Shown one piece after another: positions 55,630 to 60,781 of a stretch of 60,781 bases of DNA. The stretch lies in NCBI RefSeq assembly GCF_020539865.1, contig NZ_JAJBQV010000013.1:1-60781 (forward strand), given 5' to 3'. The notes under the pieces are model-generated. The model ran no database searches and was not told where the DNA came from. It worked only from the letters and a program-made list of their open reading frames with translations. The first letter of the stretch is position 1. Each line of letters opens with the position of its first letter. Source of the stretch: Megasphaera elsdenii. Lineage in GTDB: Bacteria > Bacillota > Negativicutes > Veillonellales > Megasphaeraceae. Made by a program: the position numbers and the translations under genes.

Positions 55630-56862
55630 TTAATTGTTACGGTTTCTCTGCTGCGTCCGTTTATAATTCCCACTGCGGAGGTTCCGGCTGTCTTCACCTT
55701 GATACAAGGCATTGTTGGCCCCGCGCATGAGCGCCTTGGCCCACGGCGTCCGGCTCATGGACTGCCGGTAGAGCTGTTTGCCAAATTCGGCCATGTATTC
55801 CCGTTTCGACGCTTTCGTACCCGAAGCCGGGACCCAGCTGCCATTCGGCCCCATTTCGATGCCGCTGCCGCCAGCATGGCGGGTATTGACGTTGTCGGCG
55901 GCTTGTGCAGCCGTCGCCTTCATATAACCAGGGGCAGAAATTGCCATCGACGCGGCTCCAGCCACGGCCCCGCCAGCGAAACTTGCGGCCCGGCTGGCAA
56001 TGCCGTTGCCTTCCAGTGACGGCTGGCCGTTCATCATGCCAGCTACAATCGTTGGTACTTTCCAGACCAGATAGCCGATTGCGACATACCCAAGGGCCGT
56101 ACTAATCATCGTCCCGAAACTAGCAGTGGAACTACTATCTGTAAAGCCTTTTACTAAGTTATCACTTTGTTTAATAACGATGCCCATCATAAAATAACAA
56201 ACCATAAGTTTAATCCCGAAGGAAAAAACACAAGAGACGGCTCGTTGGAAGAGAAAACTCGTAAATCGGAGAGCACCGAATGGTAACAAAATAACAGCAA
56301 TCGCAGCAAAGATGTTAAATTCTATCTTAGTTAACATGACCTGAATCGTCATGAAAAAGAATGAAAAAAGAACTAATAGCATGACAATCATTTTTTGAAT
56401 GCCTGCTAAAATACCTGGGGAATTCGTATCCCATAGAGTCCCTAAAGCCTTTTGGCCCATTCCCATAATCCCAGAAGGAGTGATATCAAACTTGCCAACT
56501 TCTGAGGGTCCCAAAGCAGCTAAGATACCGCCATTTTGGAATGAAACCATAATTGCATTATTTATTTTCCCCATATTAGCAACAAGGAAGAAGAAGGCCC
56601 CGATTTTCATGATTTGAGAAATCATCTGTGATAAACGCATTTCCCCATCATACAATGTCCATGTCGTACAGATGTTGATGATTGCAAAAACTCCGACGAG
56701 CCACATTGCTTCCGGTGTTAGATTAACGAACCCGTCATGAGCGGCATGTTCGAACAAACTAAGTACAGAGTTAAGGACCAGCTGGTTTCCATCACTATCT
56801 GTTACAAATTGAATTGATGTCGCCGTGTTTGAAGCAGCAGCGGCAGCAGATTCGCCCGCCAT
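55630..56862 (-). CDS. trbL: TrbL/VirB6-like conjugal transfer membrane protein
   Basis: A 410-residue protein with at least five hydrophobic helices (MWLVGVFAIINICTTW, MIVMLLVLFSFFFMTIQVML, FAAIAVILLPFGALRF, GYVAIGYLVWKVPTIV). A long Gly/Ala-rich and then basic C-terminal tail follows. The ILLPFGALRFT motif and overall layout fit TrbL/VirB6. AAGGAGGTGA precedes the ATG. It lies between the TrbJ-like and M23-TrbL-SLT genes. The two TrbL-like proteins may form a mixed channel. Confidence 0.82.
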   Translation of the reverse strand: MAGESAAAAASNTATSIQFVTDSDGNQLVLNSVLSLFEHAAHDGFVNLTPEAMWLVGVFAIINICTTWTLYDGEMRLSQMISQIMKIGAFFFLVANMGKINNAIMVSFQNGGILAALGPSEVGKFDITPSGIMGMGQKALGTLWDTNSPGILAGIQKMIVMLLVLFSFFFMTIQVMLTKIEFNIFAAIAVILLPFGALRFTSFLFQRAVSCVFSFGIKLMVCYFMMGIVIKQSDNLVKGFTDSSSTASFGTMISTALGYVAIGYLVWKVPTIVAGMMNGQPSLEGNGIASRAASFAGGAVAGAASMAISAPGYMKATAAQAADNVNTRHAGGSGIEMGPNGSWVPASGTKASKREYMAEFGKQLYRQSMSRTPWAKALMRGANNALYQGEDSRNLRSGNYKRTQQRNRNN

Positions 56863-56875
56863 TTAAATCACCTCC

Positions 56876-57727
56876 TTAAAAATCTGCCCACGGATTATAG
56901 AGCATATGATCAACCGAGGGAGAAACATTCAAGCCTTTTATATAATTAGAATTAGCCTGAGCTGTTGCCGTTTGTAGCTGAATGTCATTCTGTTTGCTTT
57001 GATTTTCCGCCTGATGTTGCATGACATCGTTCTGGCCTTTGATAGCTAGAATAGCCGTCCGAATATTATCAATCCGGGCATTGGTCGTCTGAATATCATT
57101 GGCAATCTGCTGGGCCTGCATGATCCCCTGGGCATTACTGCTGGCTTCCTGGAGATCTTGGAGGTCCTTCATGGCTTCATTCAGCTGCCCCATAAGTTCG
57201 GCATACTGCTTGAGCGTCGATTTATTATTTTCCATCAGAGAACCCAAGGACTGCTGACGAGCCGCCTGCCAAATGGCAATCGTGGCCTGGAGAGTATCAG
57301 TTTTACCCTGACCGAAGCAACCACCTTCGCTTTCATCCCAGACAGACGGAAATTGATCTTTATACATTTTCTGGATTTCTCCAATGCTGATCTGGCCTTC
57401 TTTTTCATCCCAAGGGAATCGTTCTTTATTGAAGACGCTCTTGGTGTCCCCGTTCAGGATAGCCGTGACCTTATTAATCCCGTTATCGAACTTTTTCTGG
57501 AAGGCTTCCTTATCTTCCTTGCTCATGCCCATATGGTCCAGGATGACGAGTTCCAACGTCTTGGCCGTATTGGTGACGACCTTGATGGTTTCGCCATAGG
57601 TCTTGGCCTGCTGGAGGATATTATCGGCGTCAATGACCGGAATAGCCGCAAAGGACGCCGGCATCATCAGGAAACTGGTCGTACTCAGCACACACAGGAC
57701 TTTCGAGACTTTCCGCATTGCATCCAT
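56876..57727 (-). CDS. trbJ: TrbJ/VirB5-like exported conjugation protein
   Basis: A 283-residue protein with a signal peptide ending FLMMPASFA|AIPV. The mature start VIDADNILQQAKTYGETIKV is typical of TrbJ, and the rest is a Gln/Asn-rich helical chain (QLNEAMKDLQDLQEASSNAQ). One Cys (GGCFGQG) is present. The start is ATG 57727 with AAAGGAG upstream. VirB5-type proteins sit at the tip of the conjugation pilus. It is the first gene of the T4SS block seen here. Confidence 0.78.
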   Translation of the reverse strand: MDAMRKVSKVLCVLSTTSFLMMPASFAAIPVIDADNILQQAKTYGETIKVVTNTAKTLELVILDHMGMSKEDKEAFQKKFDNGINKVTAILNGDTKSVFNKERFPWDEKEGQISIGEIQKMYKDQFPSVWDESEGGCFGQGKTDTLQATIAIWQAARQQSLGSLMENNKSTLKQYAELMGQLNEAMKDLQDLQEASSNAQGIMQAQQIANDIQTTNARIDNIRTAILAIKGQNDVMQHQAENQSKQNDIQLQTATAQANSNYIKGLNVSPSVDHMLYNPWADF

Positions 57728-57953
57728 AACGAACTCCTTTCTATATATGAGAAAAGGCCGGCCGGCCACCATGTGGCCGGACTGCCTTGCCGGTCCTTCA
57801 ACCCGTCCCGGCCGGGGGTGAATCCTACAAAGGAACTACTATAAGAAAGAGCTAAGATTTACTGGAATAAACTACAACAATTCAAGCAAAGGAGCGTATC
57901 AATCGGCTTTCATGCATCACCTCCTCAAGCCGTTAGATACAAGGCGGGGAGGA

Positions 57954-58022
57954 TTCCCCTTGCCCGAGGGCAGTCTGATGGCTGCCCTCGGGCAAGGGGA
58001 ACCCGGCAGGATATCCTGCCGG
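57954..58022. repeat. Two adjacent perfect palindromes
   Basis: The first has 20-bp arms, TTCCCCTTGCCCGAGGGCAG (57954-57973) and its exact reverse complement (57982-58001), around TCTGATGG. The second, CCGGCAGG-ATAT-CCTGCCGG, is a perfect 20-bp palindrome at 58003-58022. They lie after the adhesin stop on the minus strand. The rest of 57773-58052 holds GGCCGGCCGGCC-type GC-rich hairpins and no gene. They may be terminators without T-tracts, protein-binding sites or a nicking region. Confidence 0.7.
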
Positions 58023-58052
58023 TTCTCCCTTATATACACAGGGGGTTAAGCC

Positions 58053-60781
58053 TTATTTCTGATTGGCTTTGACCTGCGAAAGTTCTGGTGCGTATTCATC
58101 GAGCGTGGACTGGTCGACGTGAGCGCCTTTCTGGAGGGCTTCGTAGAGCATCTGTGCATATTCGTACCGGGTCATCGGCTTGTCACCGTGGAACTGGCCG
58201 TCCGGATAGCCTTTGATGGCGCCGTTGCCGTGGAGCGTATCGACGGCATCCTTGGCCCAGTGTCCAGCCGGAACGTCTGCGAACGGCGCTTTCTTGCTCA
58301 TATCGAGAAGATTCAGGACCCGGCTCATCTGAGCTTTCATGGCCGCCATTTCGTCCGCCATGGCCTTGATGACTTTCTGGTCTTCCTTAATCTGATTGGT
58401 CAGTGCCGTGCGGGACATGGTCTTCGTACCGGACGGGCCAAGTTTGAAGGTGACGCCAGCAGAGAGCATCGGATCGCCGTTGCCCATGGTGCTGGACAAG
58501 TTGATGGTCGTGTCTTCGTTCGGATGATAGAAGACGCCGAGAGCGGCGGCATTGGCATCCTTGTAATGGCCGTAGCCTGCGGCGAAGTCCAGTTTGTTGT
58601 CCGGATCGAATTCGCCCGGATGGAGTCCAGCAAGGGCTGCTGCGCCGGCGCCGACTTTATTGATTTCGCCGGTCAGGGCCTGTCTCGTACTGTAGAGCTG
58701 GCCGCCATTGACAGCATCATGGCTGCCCGGAGCAATCGCCCCGTCGGCTACGTTGCGGATCTGATAGCCGTTGGCGTTGATGCCCTGGCTGTCGATGTAG
58801 TTATGGTCGTGTACGTAAAGGTCGCCCTTGATGTCGGCATTGCCACCGACGCCGAGGTTCTGCTGAACGATAGCGTTGCTTCCCATGAGGACGTTGCCGT
58901 CAAGCTGCGTCGTACCGGCGACGTGGAGGTCCTTGCCAATCTGCTGGCTGCCATGGATGGTCGAATCGCCTTTGACCGTCTGATTGCCACCAATGGTAAG
59001 GTCCTTGTCGATGTTGATGTCGCCCAGGAAGTTCGTCGTCCCTTTGACGGTCAGGTCTTTGTCAATGGTGACATTGCTCTTGGCAAAGACGTCACCTTTC
59101 AGTGTCGACGTGCCTTCTACTGTGAGGTCCTTACCGATGGAAGCATTGCTGTTCATGGTGACGTTGCCCGTAAAGGAAGAGTTACCTTTAACAGCGAGAT
59201 CCTTGCCGACCGTAACATTCGAGCCAGTCGTGACATCGCCCGTAAGGGTAGAGGTGCCATCGACCGTGAGGTCTTTGCCGATGTGGCCGTTACCCTGGAC
59301 GTCCGAATCGCCTTTGACCGTGGAGTTACCATCTACCGTGCTGTTGCCTTTGACTTCGGCATCGGCATCGAAGATGACGTTACCCGTGGTTTCGAGGGTA
59401 CCGTCAATCTTGGTATCTTTCAGGCTGGTGTTGCCGCTGACGGAGAAGTCCTTGGCAACGGAGGCGTTGCCTTCCATGGTGACATCACCCTTGAGATCCG
59501 ATGTGCCATCGACGACGCTGTTCCCTTTGGTTTCAGCATTGCCGTTGACCGTGAGGTCTTTACCGACCGTGACGTTAGCACCGGTTGTGACGTTGCCTGT
59601 GAGGGTAGAGGTACCATCGACGGTAAGATCTTTGCCAACGTGGCTGTTGCCCTGAACGTCGGAGTCACCTTTGACCGTGCTGTTACCATCGACCGTCGCA
59701 TTACCCTTGGTTTCTGTATCGGCGTCGAAGGTAGCATTGCCGGTCGTTTCAAGGGTGCCGTCAACTTTCGTGTCTTTCAGGCTGGTGCTGCCGCTGACGG
59801 AGAAATCCTTGGCAACGGCTGCATTGCCTTCCATGGTGACATCGCCCTTGAGGTCGGACGTACCGTCAACCGTGAGGTCTTTACCGACATGGCTGTTGCC
59901 CTGGACATCGGAGTCGCCTTTGACGGTGGAGTTACCATCGACCGTGGAGTTACCTTTGACTTCCGTATCGGCATCGAAGGTAGCATTGCCGGTCGTTTCA
60001 AGCGTACCGTCGATTTTGGTGTCTTTCAGGTTAGCCTGGCCGTTGACCGTAAGGTCTTTACCGACCGTGACATTCGCGCCAGTCGTGACATCGCCCGTGA
60101 GGGTAGAGGTGCCATCGACGGTGAGGTCTTTCCCAATGTGGCCGTTGCCCTGGACGTCCGAATCGCCTTTGACCGTAGAGTTACCATCTACCGTGCTGTT
60201 GCCTTTGACTTCGGCATCAGCGTCAAACGTAGCGTTACCCGTGGTTTCAAGCGTACCGTCAATCTTAGTGTCTTTCAGGCTGGTGTTGCCGCTGACGGAG
60301 AAGTCCTTGGCAACGGAAACGTTGCCTTCCATGGTGACATCGCCCTTGAGGTCGGACGTACCGTCAACCGTAAGGTCCTTGCCAACATGGCTGTTGCCCT
60401 TGGTATCGGCATCGCCGTTGACGGTGAGGTTCTTATCAATCGTAGCGTTGCCTTCCATGGTGACGTCACCCTTGAGGTCGGACGTGCCATCGACCGTAAG
60501 GCCTTTGCCAACGTGGCTGTTGCCCTGAACGTCGGAGTCACCTTTGACCGTGCTGTTACCATCGACCGTCGCATTACCTTTGACTTCCGTATCAGCGTCG
60601 AAAGTAGCGTTACCCGTAGTTTCAAGGGTACCGTCAATCTTGGTATCTTTCAGGCTGGTGCTGCCGCTGACGGAGAAATCCTTGGCAACGGCTGCATTGC
60701 CTTCCATGGTGACATCGCCCTTGAGATCGGACGTACCGTCAACCGTAAGGTCCTTGCCAACATGGCTGTTGCCCTTGGTAT
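58053..60781 (-). CDS. Trimeric autotransporter adhesin with hexapeptide repeats, YadA barrel and C-terminal SLH domain (5' end outside the window)
   Basis: The frame is open at the right edge; about 909 residues are visible. The upstream two thirds are strict 6-residue repeats of the form xxTVxG (NSTVKG, DSDVQG, NSHVGK, DLTVDG, TSDLKG, DVTMEG). They are grouped into longer near-identical blocks of roughly 80 residues. A YadA-type head/neck junction follows (IRNVADGAIAPGSHDAVNGG), then the barrel anchor (INKVGAGAAALAGLHPGEFD ... GVTFKLGPSG), a short coiled coil and an SLH domain (APFADVPAGHWAKDAVDTLH, then IKGYPDGQFHGDKPMTRYEY). SLH domains in Negativicutes bind modified peptidoglycan. Confidence 0.88.
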   Translation of the reverse strand, partial: TKGNSHVGKDLTVDGTSDLKGDVTMEGNAAVAKDFSVSGSTSLKDTKIDGTLETTGNATFDADTEVKGNATVDGNSTVKGDSDVQGNSHVGKGLTVDGTSDLKGDVTMEGNATIDKNLTVNGDADTKGNSHVGKDLTVDGTSDLKGDVTMEGNVSVAKDFSVSGNTSLKDTKIDGTLETTGNATFDADAEVKGNSTVDGNSTVKGDSDVQGNGHIGKDLTVDGTSTLTGDVTTGANVTVGKDLTVNGQANLKDTKIDGTLETTGNATFDADTEVKGNSTVDGNSTVKGDSDVQGNSHVGKDLTVDGTSDLKGDVTMEGNAAVAKDFSVSGSTSLKDTKVDGTLETTGNATFDADTETKGNATVDGNSTVKGDSDVQGNSHVGKDLTVDGTSTLTGNVTTGANVTVGKDLTVNGNAETKGNSVVDGTSDLKGDVTMEGNASVAKDFSVSGNTSLKDTKIDGTLETTGNVIFDADAEVKGNSTVDGNSTVKGDSDVQGNGHIGKDLTVDGTSTLTGDVTTGSNVTVGKDLAVKGNSSFTGNVTMNSNASIGKDLTVEGTSTLKGDVFAKSNVTIDKDLTVKGTTNFLGDINIDKDLTIGGNQTVKGDSTIHGSQQIGKDLHVAGTTQLDGNVLMGSNAIVQQNLGVGGNADIKGDLYVHDHNYIDSQGINANGYQIRNVADGAIAPGSHDAVNGGQLYSTRQALTGEINKVGAGAAALAGLHPGEFDPDNKLDFAAGYGHYKDANAAALGVFYHPNEDTTINLSSTMGNGDPMLSAGVTFKLGPSGTKTMSRTALTNQIKEDQKVIKAMADEMAAMKAQMSRVLNLLDMSKKAPFADVPAGHWAKDAVDTLHGNGAIKGYPDGQFHGDKPMTRYEYAQMLYEALQKGAHVDQSTLDEYAPELSQVKANQK

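Noticed and set aside
57880..57930. A tiny minus-strand frame, MKAD-stop, behind GAGGAGGTGATGC
   Set aside because: The ribosome site is good, but four codons followed by a stop with no attenuator structure before trbJ is too little to call a leader peptide. It may be a remnant start.
58984..60528. Long plus-strand frames rich in VPSTVRSLP repeats opposite the last adhesin
   Set aside because: They mirror the hexapeptide repeats on the minus strand, and their periodicity is explained by that gene.

Overview
The window looks like a chromosome segment of a diderm Firmicute of class Negativicutes, most likely Megasphaera. The reasons are a TonB/ExbBD system and outer-membrane autotransporters next to Firmicute-type genes, an S-layer-homology (SLH) domain on an outer-membrane protein, an ACI-1-like beta-lactamase, and GC-rich third codon positions (GTC/GCC/CTG). 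The genus is an inference from gene content, not from a marker gene.

The left 30 kb is mostly conserved chromosome. It holds the tail of an IS200/IS605 tnpB inserted in an SMC-like ATPase gene (1-657), a trkA-trkH-trkH potassium-uptake cluster (800-5069), a short conserved-looking gene, and a 12-gene type IV pilus/type II secretion-like operon (5416-12698). A strong promoter and a cobalamin riboswitch (12695-12997) then lead a 14-gene co-directional block. This block is exbB-exbD-[TonB-anchor/BtuB fusion]-btuF-btuC-btuD for B12 uptake, followed by cbiD-cbiF-cbiG-cbiH-cbiJ-cbiET-cbiA-cbiC for the anaerobic corrin-ring pathway. gatCAB follows (27403-30605).

From 30.6 kb the region is accessory. 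A CRISPR array of eight identical 35-bp repeats without cas genes is followed by an IS3-family element with a 5-bp target duplication. Next come a 14-codon stub of a response regulator, an ACI-1-type class A beta-lactamase, and a cassette of two large serine recombinases with a SHOCT-like and an HTH/zinc-ribbon gene. A decayed restriction-modification zone follows (38.1-43.1 kb): an RHH regulator with a palindromic operator in its own promoter, a DNA methyltransferase frameshifted in an A7 tract, a 5'-truncated endonuclease, a 5'-truncated rtcB, a DUF4268 protein, a 5'-truncated hsdM-like gene and an hsdS-like gene. A second copy of the IS605 right-end hairpin lies at 43.13 kb.

The right end (43.2-60.8 kb) reads mostly on the minus strand and looks like part of an integrative conjugative element or integrated plasmid. 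It has TrbJ/VirB5-like and TrbL/VirB6-like proteins, a TraF-type S26 peptidase, topoisomerase III, a DNA adenine methylase, Xre regulators and two trimeric autotransporter adhesins with homologous anchors. One T4SS protein joins an M23 endopeptidase, a TrbL-like membrane core and a lytic transglycosylase. The last adhesin has long hexapeptide repeats, a YadA-type barrel and then a C-terminal SLH domain. VirB4, VirD4 and relaxase genes are not in the window.

The features most worth following up are the TonB-anchor/BtuB fusion with palindromic repeats inserted in frame, the M23-TrbL-SLT fusion, the barrel-SLH adhesin, and the phase-variation-like A7 methyltransferase behind an RHH operator.
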